A DNA stretch of 64,000 nucleotides, taken from an uncultured Sulfitobacter sp. (lineage in GTDB: Bacteria; Pseudomonadota; Alphaproteobacteria; Rhodobacterales; Rhodobacteraceae). The DNA lies in contig NZ_CANNBM010000007.1 in NCBI RefSeq assembly GCF_947502895.1, positions 1 through 64,000 on the forward strand, given 5' to 3'. Under the pieces are notes generated by a model. It was not told the origin of the DNA. It did not search any database and worked only from the letters and a program-made list of their open reading frames with translations. How positions within the stretch are numbered: the stretch's first letter is position 1; every line of letters begins with the position of its first letter. Both the position numbers and the translations under genes were made by a program. Shown here piece after piece: positions 43,931 to 53,362 of the stretch.

Positions 43931-45343
43931 TTAGGTGCGTGCGTAGACATCCTCGTAGCGGATGATGTCATCCTCGCCCAGATAGGTGCCGGTCTGGACC
44001 TCGATCAGGACCATGGGAACCTTGCCGGGGTTCTCCATACGGTGCACGGCGCCCAGCGGAATATAGACCGACTGGTTCTCGGAGAGCAATTTCACCTCGT
44101 CGTCCACGGTGACGCGCGCGGTGCCTGCCACCACGATCCAGTGCTCGGAGCGGTGCACATGGCTTTGCAGCGACAGGGCTGCACCGGGATGTACGTGAAT
44201 GCGTTTGACCTGAAAGCGGTCGGAGAGGATGAGCGTCTCGAACCAGCCCCAGGGGCGGTGGTCGACGGGAAATTGCACGGCCTGTTTGGCCTTGCGCTCC
44301 TTGAGGGTGGCGACGGCCTTTTTCACATTCTGGCTGTCGGACATATCGGCCACCATGACCGCGTCGCGCATGGCCACGGCCACCACGTTTTTCAGACCGA
44401 TGCCCACCAGCTCGATCTCGTCGCTCTCTGAACGCAGCAGGGTGTTTTCGCAATCGAACGCGGTGGTGTTGTCGGTCAGTGCATTGCCCGAGCTATCCTG
44501 ACCGGATTCCTGCCAGACGGCTTCCCAGCTGCCCAGATCGGACCATTTGCCATCAAACCGCACAACCGAGACATTGTCGGCTTTCTCCATCACCGCATAG
44601 TCGATGGAGATGTCGGGCACCGTATCCCACAGGGCAGGATCAAGGCGGGTAAAGCTGAGATCGTCGACAGCGGCATCAACGGCGGCCTGCACGGCAGCCA
44701 GCACATCCGGGGCATGCGCGCGGAAGGCGTCGATCATCACATCGGCGCGCGCCAGAAACACACCTGCGTTCCACAGATAGCGTTTGTCGGCCAGCAGGGT
44801 TTCGGCGGTGGCGCGGTCGGGTTTTTCGATGAACCGCTCCAGCTTCATCACGCGGTCATGGGTTGTTGCGCCGCTCTCCAGCCAGCCAAAGCCCGTTTCG
44901 GGGCGGTCGGCGGCAATGCCGAAGGTGACGATCTGGCCCTCGTTGGCGGCCACGGCACCTGCGCTGACAGCATCGCGGAAGGCCTGCGCATCGGTGATGG
45001 CGTGATCGGAAGGCACCAGCAGCATCAGGGCCTTTGGATCGGTTTTGGCCAGAATTAAAGCGGCGGCAATGGCGGCGGGGGCTGTGTTGCGGCCCGCAGG
45101 CTCGATCAACGTGCCCTGCGCTGTAATCCCCAGTGCATCCAGCTGTTCCCCCACAATAAAGCGAAAGCTGTCACCTGTGACCAGCAGCGGATCGGCAAAC
45201 CCTTCGCCGCAGAACCGTAGGGCAGAGGCCTGAAACAGGCTTTGATCGCCCATAATGGCTGCAAATTGTTTGGGAAAGCTTTTGCGCGAGAGCGGCCAGA
45301 GCCGGGTACCCGAGCCGCCACAAAGAAGAACAGGGGTAATCAT
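43931..45343 (-). CDS. manC: Mannose-1-phosphate guanylyltransferase / mannose-6-phosphate isomerase
   Basis: Makes GDP-mannose from mannose-1-phosphate and GTP; the C-terminal cupin part typically gives the isomerase activity. The 470-residue protein starts ITPVLLCGGSGTRLWPLSRKSFPKQ, the GTP-binding signature, with LLVPSDHAI and FIEKPD further on. The C-terminal domain has RPWGWFETL, HVHPGAALSLQSHVHRSEHW and IPLGAVHRMENPG, typical of type II phosphomannose isomerase. The ATG at 45343 overlaps the upstream sulfotransferase stop as ATGA; longer in-frame starts lack family sequence. Confidence 0.94.
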   Translation of the reverse strand: MITPVLLCGGSGTRLWPLSRKSFPKQFAAIMGDQSLFQASALRFCGEGFADPLLVTGDSFRFIVGEQLDALGITAQGTLIEPAGRNTAPAAIAAALILAKTDPKALMLLVPSDHAITDAQAFRDAVSAGAVAANEGQIVTFGIAADRPETGFGWLESGATTHDRVMKLERFIEKPDRATAETLLADKRYLWNAGVFLARADVMIDAFRAHAPDVLAAVQAAVDAAVDDLSFTRLDPALWDTVPDISIDYAVMEKADNVSVVRFDGKWSDLGSWEAVWQESGQDSSGNALTDNTTAFDCENTLLRSESDEIELVGIGLKNVVAVAMRDAVMVADMSDSQNVKKAVATLKERKAKQAVQFPVDHRPWGWFETLILSDRFQVKRIHVHPGAALSLQSHVHRSEHWIVVAGTARVTVDDEVKLLSENQSVYIPLGAVHRMENPGKVPMVLIEVQTGTYLGEDDIIRYEDVYART

Positions 45344-46305
45344 GATGCGGTCCTTGGATTGACGGAGTGGATCAGTTCGTAATCGGTCGCGTAATAGGCG
45401 GTCAGCCTCTCGCGGATTTCGGGGGTCAGGAACGAGGCCTCCGAGAGGGGCAGCAGCCTGTCGAGTTCCGGGGGCAGCAGATCTTGGGCGCCTTGATGGG
45501 GTGTGCCTGCGCCACTGCCTGTCCGGTTTACGGCAGTAGCATCCAGCGTGATGCCTGTGCGTGCTTCCAGATCGGCCACTGCGCGCGGCAGGCTGTCGAA
45601 AGTATAAAGGTTGGGCCACTCATACGCGCCAAGATACAGATGCTGCGGGCGCCAGTGCGGGTCCAGTTGTTCTGCGGGCATGGCGGTGATGTGATCGACA
45701 AAAGCCTGAAACGAAATGCCGCGCGCAAAATCCGGGGTCTCCAGACCTTCGGCGGTCTGCACGGCGCGCACCACCGGACCGGTGTGATGGGTGACATTGG
45801 TATTTTCGGTACGGGTGTTTACGAATTTCTCGATATAAGCGCTGAGCAACCGGCGGGCAGGATCGCGCAGAATGGCAAAGCGGAACATCTCGGGATCGGC
45901 CATGAAAGATTCGGCGTCATCGGGCGCGTAATCAGACAGCTGCATACCGGTTTTCACATGATCGGTCAGCATATGGACACTGCGCAGGATCGTGGCGCTA
46001 TGGGGGTGGCCCCCCAGTTTGACCATTGCCTGCTTGAAAAACGAACAGGCATTTTTGCCGATCGGGCAATAGATTACCTTTTGTGCAGGGGCTACGAAAT
46101 ACTGTGCTTCGGGCCAGGTCAGTGCGTTCTTGCGGGCGCGGGGTGACGCGCGGAATTCGGGGCTGTGATACAGGTTCGAGATCAGCGCATCGAAACTGTC
46201 AAAATGAAGCTTTGATATATCTGCGGGCGTACGACCCAGAAACATCCTGTAGGCGTCCACGATCATGTCGTCGCTGACGGCAGGGGATTGGGAGGGATTG
46301 GTCAT
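45340..46305 (-). CDS. Sulfotransferase with an N-terminal DUF4214-like module
   Basis: The 321-residue protein joins two parts. Residues about 14-55 (IVDAYRMFLGRTPAD, LISNLYHSPEFRASP) match one DUF4214 module as found in the secreted proteins of this window. Residues about 70-310 resemble the HNK-1/chondroitin-type sulfotransferase family: VIYCPIGKNACSFFKQAM (5'-phosphosulfate loop) and FAILRDPARRLLSAYIEKF (3'-phosphate site). It has no signal peptide, so it probably acts in the cytoplasm on lipid-linked glycan. It overlaps manC downstream by four bases and follows the FkbM methyltransferase by 22 bases. Confidence 0.75.
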   Translation of the reverse strand: MTNPSQSPAVSDDMIVDAYRMFLGRTPADISKLHFDSFDALISNLYHSPEFRASPRARKNALTWPEAQYFVAPAQKVIYCPIGKNACSFFKQAMVKLGGHPHSATILRSVHMLTDHVKTGMQLSDYAPDDAESFMADPEMFRFAILRDPARRLLSAYIEKFVNTRTENTNVTHHTGPVVRAVQTAEGLETPDFARGISFQAFVDHITAMPAEQLDPHWRPQHLYLGAYEWPNLYTFDSLPRAVADLEARTGITLDATAVNRTGSGAGTPHQGAQDLLPPELDRLLPLSEASFLTPEIRERLTAYYATDYELIHSVNPRTAS

Positions 46306-46327
46306 CGGGGGGTAGTCTCCTGCGGGC

Positions 46328-47239
46328 TTATGTTAGATCGGGCGTGAGGTTCGGATTGGCCCACATTTGTACACCGTCGATGGCCAATGTCGGGCGACCG
46401 CCGTGAATAGGGGCATAGACGGGGCGGTCGGTTTCCATCCGCCATCCGGCAGCCAGAAAATGGGCGGTCAGGTGGCCTTCGATGGCGCGCGAATGGGTGC
46501 CAATCAAGATACGCGCGACGTGGCGTTTGATATCGGGGAAGTTGCCCAGCACATATTCCCGCTCCGCGCCCTGAATGTCGATGTGCAAAAGATCGATCCG
46601 TTTGCCTTGGGCCAGCTCGTCCAGCGGGTAGCAGTCTAGCACCTGCACATCGGGGTCGGCCTTGGCCAGTTCCAGCACGGCGGGGGGCGGGTAAAACATT
46701 GCCTCGCCGTTCCAGACGGTATTCTCGGCATCTGGCGAGGGAAAGACAGCATGACCTGTGCGCGGACCGGCGATGCCGTGGAACAGCGTGAAGTCCGTTT
46801 CATCAAAGCCGTTGAGCGCCAGTGTGGTGCGCGCATTATCCAGATGGTGCGCGTTGCCCTCGACACCGATCAGATCAACCTTGAGACCCGCATCGCGCGC
46901 GGCCACGCCGGTATTGGTCAGCCAGCAGCCCCAGCCGCAGCCCAGCTCGACGATGCGGAAGGTATCTTTTGCCTGCCGCACGGCGCGCAGGGCGGCGGCC
47001 CATTCCGCGATGTCTGCATGCCAGTTTCCGGGGTTGGGCGGGCCTTCTACGGTGCCTGCAAGCGCGTCGAGCTTGTCGGGATGTACCTGTGTGGGAATGC
47101 GCGCACCGATGAAATTGGTCACCACCCCCGGTGTGGGGGTCTGGTCGCGCTTCCAGGCCAGTTTGATCACATTGATGGCGTTGAAGGCACAACTATAATG
47201 GTACAGGCTTTCGATAGCAGGGCGTGTCTCGATGTCCAT
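46328..47239 (-). CDS. FkbM-family SAM-dependent methyltransferase
   Basis: The 303-residue protein has a class I methyltransferase core: RIVELGCGWGCWLTNTG (SAM-binding motif I, about residue 95) and VDLIGVEGNAHHLDNA. The later segment RIDLLHIDIQGAEREYVLGNF is the hallmark of FkbM-type enzymes. It probably methylates a sugar hydroxyl of the polysaccharide. It starts one base after the stop of the 877-residue glycosyltransferase gene upstream. Confidence 0.78.
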   Translation of the reverse strand: MDIETRPAIESLYHYSCAFNAINVIKLAWKRDQTPTPGVVTNFIGARIPTQVHPDKLDALAGTVEGPPNPGNWHADIAEWAAALRAVRQAKDTFRIVELGCGWGCWLTNTGVAARDAGLKVDLIGVEGNAHHLDNARTTLALNGFDETDFTLFHGIAGPRTGHAVFPSPDAENTVWNGEAMFYPPPAVLELAKADPDVQVLDCYPLDELAQGKRIDLLHIDIQGAEREYVLGNFPDIKRHVARILIGTHSRAIEGHLTAHFLAAGWRMETDRPVYAPIHGGRPTLAIDGVQMWANPNLTPDLT

Positions 47240-47240
47240 G

Positions 47241-49874
47241 CTACAGTCCTTTCAGAATCTCGCGCAGACGTGCGCCATACCGCTCGCCGATCGCTTCGAC
47301 CGAGAAATTGGCCTTGATATAGTCCTGTGCGGCCTGTGCTTTTGCCACGCGCTGGTCGGGGTTGTCATAGGCTGCGCGCAATTGCTGTGCGGCATGATCT
47401 ACCGATGGCTCTGCCCAGACCGATCCTTTGCGCACAAAGATGTAGTCCTCCTGCCGCAGCAGCGTTTCCTCATAATCGACCATCCAGGCTGTCGCATCCG
47501 AGCAGAAATCCATGTTCCCCGAATAAGCCGTGCAGACCACGGGCACGCCAAGGTTCATCGCCTCGATCATGCCAAAGCCCCAGCCTTCGGATTTATGCAA
47601 GGACACATAGACGTCCGAGCCGCGCTTGAGGCGCAACAGATCACGGTAAGACAGGGTTTCGTTCATCACGATGATGCGCGGATCGGAGGTGATGATGGTA
47701 TCGACCTGATCCCACAGATTGACCTGCACACTGTCAAAAACGCTGTCGCGGTTTTGGGTTTTCACAATCAGGCGGGCATTGGGTACACCTTGAAACGCCT
47801 GCTGGAAGGCGCGCAGCACCGAGACGGGGTTTTTACGCTGCACAAACGAGAAACTGTCAAAGGCCACAAGGCAGACAAAATGGCTGTCGTTGAACTGGAA
47901 CCGCCGCTCGACGAAATCGCGGCTGTCCTCGCGGGTAATGTCGGGCGTTTCCTCATAGCACATGCCGACATTCACAACAGGTTTGCCGTTTGCATCCTTT
48001 TGGTAAATCTCTACGCCGTATTCGGTCGAAACCCATATTTCGTCCAGCATATCCATGCCAAGATAGTGGCAATAGGCGGGCTTATCGAGCTCCCAGAAAA
48101 AGTAGCCGATGTTATACGTCCCCGAAAACACATCGGGCTGGTAGGCGAATGCCAGTGGTGTGGATTCCGCATTGAGGTGGATCATGTTGATCTTGGCGGG
48201 GCCATATTCTTCGATCATTGTATCTGAGGAAAAACCTTCGGGCGCGGGATTATCCAGATCGAAATCCACCCCGCGAATGTCCAGACCTGTGGTGCGCATA
48301 ATGGCGGCGGACAGGCGTGTGGCTTGCCCCAGACCCGAGGCTTTGGCCAGCGGACCGATCAACTGCACATCGGCCATGCGGGCTGTCGCGTCTACGGGCG
48401 GCAGGGCTGCCGCCTCAAACCGGTTGCCATCTGGATCGCGGGTCATAAAGCTGTAGCTGACCAGATCGAAATGCTTGTGGCGCAAGGCAGCGGCGTAGCG
48501 GTCATAGGACAGGGCAACAGGGGCCATCATTTCAGGCTCTGTTGTGGGGGTTTCGCTGTCTTCGTCTGTGGTGTCACTTGCGTCGGTCCGGGGCAGGCCT
48601 GCGCGCAATGTATTCACAAAATCCTCAAACTCGGACGGCCCGCCGTCTGTCGCGGGGGCCAGCAGTTTTGCGATCTGGTTGCGCGGGATATAGCGCAGGA
48701 CATCGGGGCGACGCGCGGCGATGACCAGCATCGCCAGCACCAGTGTCTTGCGGCCCTCTGCGGTGCCGGGTTTCAAAAAGTGCAGGCGCGGGGTGTCCTG
48801 AAAGAACCGTTCGGTGAAATAGCTCAGCGGCCAGGCGTCCAGACGGCGCGAGGGATGCACACCGCGCAGAAAATCCGCATAGCGGTCAGGGACCAGACAA
48901 TCCTCGAAGAACATATGGGTGCTGTCCTGATGCGCCCACCAGAACAGCACATCAAGATAGCTGTCGCGGTCATTGAGATTGATGTTGCCCAGCATGTCGG
49001 CGCGGCCTGTCAGGCGCCACCACATCATCCGTGTGAGCGAGAACTGTTGCCCCCCCATCACCATGGGTGTGTTGAGGTATTCGATGTTTTCCGCACTCAG
49101 CGGGACGCGGCGCTTTTCCTGACCGCGGTAGGAAGTGAGATACCAATAGAGGTAGCGGTCAGCGGATTCGAGACCGGGACCTACTTTGTACTGCTCGTCC
49201 ATGCGGTAGCGGTAGCGTACGTAATCCAGATAGGCAGGGTGGCCCGAGACGGGCAGATCGGGGATCACCTTGTCTTTGGTGAACATGCGGTGGTGTTTTT
49301 CAAACGCCGGCTGCACGATTTTCGGCAGGGGCGCATCGGGGGTTTCTTCCAGCAGGGCGTCAAGGTCGTCGAGATATTCGCGCAAGGCGAAACGGCAGGC
49401 ACGGATGTCGCCTTTGTGGGGTTCTGGGTTGGTGGTGTCGACCTGCATCTCGACCTCGCCCAGCGTTTGCTCCTGCGCGCCCATGGTGCGGACCACGACA
49501 GTGCCCCCCGCCTTCTGGATTGCGGCGAACATCGTATCGGAGAGCGCAAACAGAAAGCCGCACTCGGCCTCACAGCCGTGGGCGGCGGCCACATCGCGGC
49601 GGTTGCGGTCGGCAAAGCCTGCCTCCAGCACCGTGTCGCCAGCACAAATCGCAACCTGAACGCGGCCCTTGCGGGTGGCGCGGGTATAGACCCAGCCGCG
49701 TAGGGTGCCATCCTCTGCGATGCCCTCTACATGGCCGTGGAACGTGCCGGTGCCCGTGCTTGTTTTCAGCAGGCTGTGTTTCAGGCGGCTGGCACGGCGG
49801 CGGGCAGCGCCAAGAGCGCGGGTGGCGAAATCAGGTGCGGAAGAACCAGTCACAGTGGGGGCATCCTTTGTCAA
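47241..49874 (-). CDS. Large glycosyltransferase (GT4 C-terminal domain)
   Basis: The 877-residue protein has an N-terminal beta-domain (about 45-125, FHGHVEGIAEDGTLRGWVYT, CEAECGFLF) of a kind often found ahead of glycosyltransferases. A middle region of about 300 residues, with many W/Y residues, I do not recognise. The C-terminal GT-B domain (about 480-870) has PLAKASGLGQATRLSA, NIGYFFWELDKPAYC and the GT4 donor motif HKSEGWGFGMIEAMNLGVPVV (EX7E). The strands GIGYFFWE and WELD resemble mannosyl- or rhamnosyltransferases of O-antigen clusters. It is preceded by a terminator-like hairpin after gmd and followed after one base by the methyltransferase gene. Confidence 0.8.
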   Translation of the reverse strand: MTKDAPTVTGSSAPDFATRALGAARRRASRLKHSLLKTSTGTGTFHGHVEGIAEDGTLRGWVYTRATRKGRVQVAICAGDTVLEAGFADRNRRDVAAAHGCEAECGFLFALSDTMFAAIQKAGGTVVVRTMGAQEQTLGEVEMQVDTTNPEPHKGDIRACRFALREYLDDLDALLEETPDAPLPKIVQPAFEKHHRMFTKDKVIPDLPVSGHPAYLDYVRYRYRMDEQYKVGPGLESADRYLYWYLTSYRGQEKRRVPLSAENIEYLNTPMVMGGQQFSLTRMMWWRLTGRADMLGNINLNDRDSYLDVLFWWAHQDSTHMFFEDCLVPDRYADFLRGVHPSRRLDAWPLSYFTERFFQDTPRLHFLKPGTAEGRKTLVLAMLVIAARRPDVLRYIPRNQIAKLLAPATDGGPSEFEDFVNTLRAGLPRTDASDTTDEDSETPTTEPEMMAPVALSYDRYAAALRHKHFDLVSYSFMTRDPDGNRFEAAALPPVDATARMADVQLIGPLAKASGLGQATRLSAAIMRTTGLDIRGVDFDLDNPAPEGFSSDTMIEEYGPAKINMIHLNAESTPLAFAYQPDVFSGTYNIGYFFWELDKPAYCHYLGMDMLDEIWVSTEYGVEIYQKDANGKPVVNVGMCYEETPDITREDSRDFVERRFQFNDSHFVCLVAFDSFSFVQRKNPVSVLRAFQQAFQGVPNARLIVKTQNRDSVFDSVQVNLWDQVDTIITSDPRIIVMNETLSYRDLLRLKRGSDVYVSLHKSEGWGFGMIEAMNLGVPVVCTAYSGNMDFCSDATAWMVDYEETLLRQEDYIFVRKGSVWAEPSVDHAAQQLRAAYDNPDQRVAKAQAAQDYIKANFSVEAIGERYGARLREILKGL

Positions 49875-49925
49875 ACTTGCGCAGATCGCGCGCCGTGAAA
49901 AATCGGGGGCTGAAATATCAAAGAA

Positions 49926-49956
49926 GCAGGGGCAGCACCCGAAGGTCTGCCCCTGC
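49926..49956 (-). terminator. Terminator-like hairpin after gmd
   Basis: A perfect 10-bp stem (gcaggggcag 49926-49935, ctgcccctgc 49947-49956) with an 11-base loop. On the minus strand it begins 11 bases after the gmd stop and is followed by ttctttgatattt. It probably ends or reduces transcription before the glycosyltransferase gene at 49874. Confidence 0.65.
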
Positions 49957-49967
49957 CTGCATCAGCT

Positions 49968-50981
49968 TCAGGCCAATGCGTCATAATCCGATTTGGCCAT
50001 CGCTGCGGCCAGACCGCGGATATCCATGGTGGCCTTCCAGCCCAGCTTGGCCTCGGCCTTGGAGGGATCACCGATGAGCAGATCCACTTCTGCAGGGCGG
50101 TAGAACTTGGGGTTCACGCGCATCACCAGCTTGCCGGTTTTGGTGTCGGTTGCTGTCTCTGCCTCGCCTTCACCGGACCATGCGATGTCCATGCCCATGG
50201 CCTCGCCCGCGAAGGTAAAGAAATCGCGGATGGTGGTGGTGACACCTGTGGCCAGCACATAATCGTCGGCCTCGTCCTGTTGCAGCATGCGCCACATGCC
50301 CTCGACGTAATCGCCCGCAAAGCCCCAGTCGCGCTTGGCGTCCATATTGCCCAACTCAACCGGTGCGTTGCCGCCATGCGCCAATGCGGCCAGACCCAGC
50401 GTGATCTTGCGCGTCACGAACTCTTTGCCGCGCAGGGGGCTTTCGTGGTTGAACAGGATGCCCGAACTTGCGTGCATGCCAAAGCTTTCGCGGTAGTTCA
50501 TGGTGATATAGTGCCCGTATACCTTGGCCACACCGTAGGGCGAGCGCGGGTAGAGACGTGTTGTCTCGGACTGGGGCACTTCCTGGACCAGACCGAACAT
50601 CTCGGAGGTGGAGGCCTGATAAAAGCGGCACTCTGGCGCCAGAGTGCGCAGGGTATCGAGGATACGCACCACGGCCATGCCATCGACATCTGCGGTATAA
50701 ACCGGCAGCTCCCATGAGGCGCCGACAAAGCTTTGAGCGGCGAGGTTGTAGAACTCGTCCATCTGAACATCGCGGATAACGCGGTAGATGTTGTTCTGCT
50801 CGGTCAGGTCGAATTCGTGCAGGTGGACCTTGTCGGCCACGCCTACTGCTTCGAGCCGCGTTGTTTCGGGCTGCGAGATGCGGCGGACACCGCCGTGAAC
50901 CTCATACCCTTTGTCGAGCAGCAGCTTGGCCAGATAGGCCCCGTCCTGGCCTGTGATGCCGGTAATGAATGCTTTTTTCAC
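49968..50981 (-). CDS. gmd: GDP-mannose 4,6-dehydratase
   Basis: Converts GDP-D-mannose to GDP-4-keto-6-deoxy-D-mannose. The 337-residue protein has the NADP-binding start AFITGITGQDGAYLAKLLL, the segment NLAAQSFVGASWELP, the active-site STSEMFG and the catalytic YGVAKVYGHY. It also has the Gmd-typical GILFNHESPLRGKEFVTRKI and the end NPKFYRPAEVDLLIGD. No GDP-fucose synthase, rhamnose reductase or perosamine aminotransferase is in the window, so the final sugar (L-fucose, D-rhamnose or perosamine) cannot be named. Confidence 0.94.
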   Translation of the reverse strand: MKKAFITGITGQDGAYLAKLLLDKGYEVHGGVRRISQPETTRLEAVGVADKVHLHEFDLTEQNNIYRVIRDVQMDEFYNLAAQSFVGASWELPVYTADVDGMAVVRILDTLRTLAPECRFYQASTSEMFGLVQEVPQSETTRLYPRSPYGVAKVYGHYITMNYRESFGMHASSGILFNHESPLRGKEFVTRKITLGLAALAHGGNAPVELGNMDAKRDWGFAGDYVEGMWRMLQQDEADDYVLATGVTTTIRDFFTFAGEAMGMDIAWSGEGEAETATDTKTGKLVMRVNPKFYRPAEVDLLIGDPSKAEAKLGWKATMDIRGLAAAMAKSDYDALA

Positions 50982-51089
50982 CCTAGATCCCTTTGTCTTA
51001 ATTCGCTTTGTGCTTATGGTCTGCGCCCCGAATATGCAATGTTGATATACAGGGCTACCGCGTCTGGGGTGCGGTGTTTGGCCTGCAGG

Positions 51090-52235
51090 CTAGGCGGGTT
51101 TCGGCGCCCAGCCCACAGCGATGTCGGTGTCGATCTCGTTATAGCCCCATGCGGCGCGTAGTTGCTGGCGGAAACGGTTGGGTTTGGCCGCCAGACGCAG
51201 CCCGTCTTTTGCGGTGACAGGGCAGGGCGATCCTGCCAGAATATCGCGCCAGAAATCAGGGCAGATGACATCATCGCCGATATGGATACCCTCGCTGCCC
51301 ACCGTAAAGGTGGCAGGGGTAAAATCGGGCAGCAGATAGTGGCCGTTTTTGCCAAAGAAGCCCGCCTCATAGACACAGCTGGAAGACAGTGCTGTCACGC
51401 CGGTGACATTGGGGTGCGAGACAAGGCGGTAGAAATTTTCGGTGCTGACAACCGTATCGGGCAGCATACGGCCCAGTTTCGCGACGGTTTCGGGCTGCGG
51501 CTCCAGCGGGTGTTCCTTGATAATCAGGTGATCATAATCGCGCGCGATCTCTTTGAGCGTATCGAGATAATCCAGCACCGTTGTAAAGCGGCCGTCACGG
51601 ATGACGACCTTGTCAAAGCGGGTTTGCAGGATCACCAAAAGGCTGTTGGGGCGTGGCGGGCGCGGGTTGACCTTGGCCACATTCGAGGAAACGATGCCGG
51701 CCTGCAGACGGATCAGATCCTGTGGCACTGCATGGGGGCGCAGGGCCTGCGTGATGGCGGGTGTGTGGCTGCTCAGCTCGAACATCACATCATCCATGAA
51801 CCGCACCGGCGAGAGCGAACAATCGACAAAGCCGATGGCGTGGCGTTCCAGAAAAGCGACCAGAAAGGGCGGCAGCTCGAAGCCTATGACAAAACTGCCC
51901 CCGAACCAGCGCAGCAGCAGATCCTCGAAGGGGGCGGGCAATGTGGTGGCGCCAAAGACGGCAGGCCATGCGTGGATGCTCGCATGGTGGTGGCCCATCA
52001 TGCGGTAGATCGCCTCGACAGTGCCGGCGTCCAGACGCGCATGGTTGAGCCAGTTGTTGTCCCAATGCACGATCTCGGCTTTTAGACCCGTCGCCATTTC
52101 CAGCGGCACCTTGAGCAGCTGGTAGAGCCACTGGATGTTTTCGTGCTGGGTCGGGCGCAGGCCACCGATGGAGGGGCGCAGGAAATCGCCTGAAAAGACG
52201 ATGCGGCGGGGCGTATCGGGGACGGTCTTGCTCAT
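51090..52235 (-). CDS. Putative capsule-type glycosyltransferase, family unclear
   Basis: The 381-residue protein has no signal peptide or membrane segment. Two blocks recall the GT-B capsule (Kps-type) proteins: HLIIKEHPLEPQPETVAKLG (about 240-260) and NVTGVTALSSSCVYEAGFFGKNGHYLLPDF (about 278-308), where a serine pair and EAGFFGK resemble the nucleotide-binding end of such enzymes. The N-terminal half is unfamiliar. It overlaps the GT4 gene upstream by ATGA and sits between Kdo genes and gmd, supporting a role in polysaccharide assembly. The function is inferred from context. Confidence 0.5.
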   Translation of the reverse strand: MSKTVPDTPRRIVFSGDFLRPSIGGLRPTQHENIQWLYQLLKVPLEMATGLKAEIVHWDNNWLNHARLDAGTVEAIYRMMGHHHASIHAWPAVFGATTLPAPFEDLLLRWFGGSFVIGFELPPFLVAFLERHAIGFVDCSLSPVRFMDDVMFELSSHTPAITQALRPHAVPQDLIRLQAGIVSSNVAKVNPRPPRPNSLLVILQTRFDKVVIRDGRFTTVLDYLDTLKEIARDYDHLIIKEHPLEPQPETVAKLGRMLPDTVVSTENFYRLVSHPNVTGVTALSSSCVYEAGFFGKNGHYLLPDFTPATFTVGSEGIHIGDDVICPDFWRDILAGSPCPVTAKDGLRLAAKPNRFRQQLRAAWGYNEIDTDIAVGWAPKPA

Positions 52236-53362
52236 GCGGCACGTACTGCGTGTTTGCGCGCATGGGCGGCGCGCAGCAGATGGGCAAAGACGGGCAGCCA
52301 GCTGTCGCTGTCCTCGTTGCGCAGGGCGTCCAGCATGTGCCGCGACAAAGCCATGCGGCGCTCGGGATCGTCGAGCAGGGTGGCGATGCGGTGGGCAAAG
52401 CTCTCCTTGTCGTTGCAGACCAGATCATCGGGCAACAATGTCTCTAGCCCGCGCGCGCCCTCGTCCGAGGTGATGACAGGCACGCCGTAGGCGATGGCCT
52501 CAAGGGTTTTGGTCTTGATCCCGCCACCCGCATAGGTGGGGTTGAGGGCCAGATCGACGGCGCGGTAAATCCAGGCCAGATCCTCCACATCCAGATGGCG
52601 CACCAGTTTGACATTGGCAGGGCAGGTCTCGGGGACGGTGACATTGCCGACTACATGCAGCGTAAGCGTGCGCGGCACCAAGGGCAGTACCTGCTCCAGC
52701 AGATAGGCAAGCGTCATGTCGTTGACGTCCGATTTGGCGGCGATGAACATCACCTCGCCGGCCATGTCGCGGACCGAATAGATAGGTTTGGGCGGCAGGC
52801 GGAACGGAGCGGTGACCACGGGCGTATCCGTGATGGCAGCAAATTCGGCCTGATCGGCATCCGACAACGCCAGTGCGATGTCATAGCGGTCCAGCTCGGC
52901 ACCTTCTTCTTGTGGCGTCATAGGAAAAGTGGGCACCAGCCCATGGGCGGCAAAGGATCGTGTGCGCTGGGACTGGCAATCATGGGTATCCACGATGCGC
53001 AGCACGGACTGGTTGATGTGGCGGACCATCCAGTCACGGTTGAAGTAGGGGGTCAGCACCGCGTCAAAGCCGCCTGCCTCTACCAGATGCTTGACGCCTT
53101 TGACCGTGACCTGACGGTCAGGACGTACCCCTGATATCTGTATATGGGGCGTCTCTTCATGGTGCTTTTGAAGTGTGGAGCGGTCGATGATCTCATAAGG
53201 CAAGGTGGCGGCAGCAGCGCGGAATTTGGGATCCATCGTGACCGAAGCGATGATCGTCAGATCGCAGATTTTGGCCAGCGAGCGGCACAGGCTTTCCATG
53301 CGCACGGCTGTGCCCACTTTGGCGTCCCAAAAAGGGAAATCACAGATCACCGCTATTTTCAT
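52232..53362 (-). CDS. Glycosyltransferase, GT4-like
   Basis: The 376-residue GT-B enzyme starts KIAVICDFPFWDAKVGTAVRMESL, where the glycine-containing loop binds the acceptor. It has the C-terminal donor motif NPTYAGGGIKTKTLEAIAYGVPVITSDEGARGL (shortened here: AGGGIKTKTLEAIAYG), typical of GT4. The segment VVGNVTVPE and the strand LVRHLDVEDLAWIYRAVDLALNP support this. ATGA overlaps link it with the 261-residue gene before and the capsule-type gene after. The donor sugar is unknown. Confidence 0.82.
   Translation of the reverse strand: MKIAVICDFPFWDAKVGTAVRMESLCRSLAKICDLTIIASVTMDPKFRAAAATLPYEIIDRSTLQKHHEETPHIQISGVRPDRQVTVKGVKHLVEAGGFDAVLTPYFNRDWMVRHINQSVLRIVDTHDCQSQRTRSFAAHGLVPTFPMTPQEEGAELDRYDIALALSDADQAEFAAITDTPVVTAPFRLPPKPIYSVRDMAGEVMFIAAKSDVNDMTLAYLLEQVLPLVPRTLTLHVVGNVTVPETCPANVKLVRHLDVEDLAWIYRAVDLALNPTYAGGGIKTKTLEAIAYGVPVITSDEGARGLETLLPDDLVCNDKESFAHRIATLLDDPERRMALSRHMLDALRNEDSDSWLPVFAHLLRAAHARKHAVRAA

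Noticed and set aside
45344..45619. N-terminal extension of manC by 92 residues
   Set aside because: The extra segment is arginine-rich shadow sequence opposite the C-terminal part of the sulfotransferase gene; the family start is at 45343 with an ATGA overlap.
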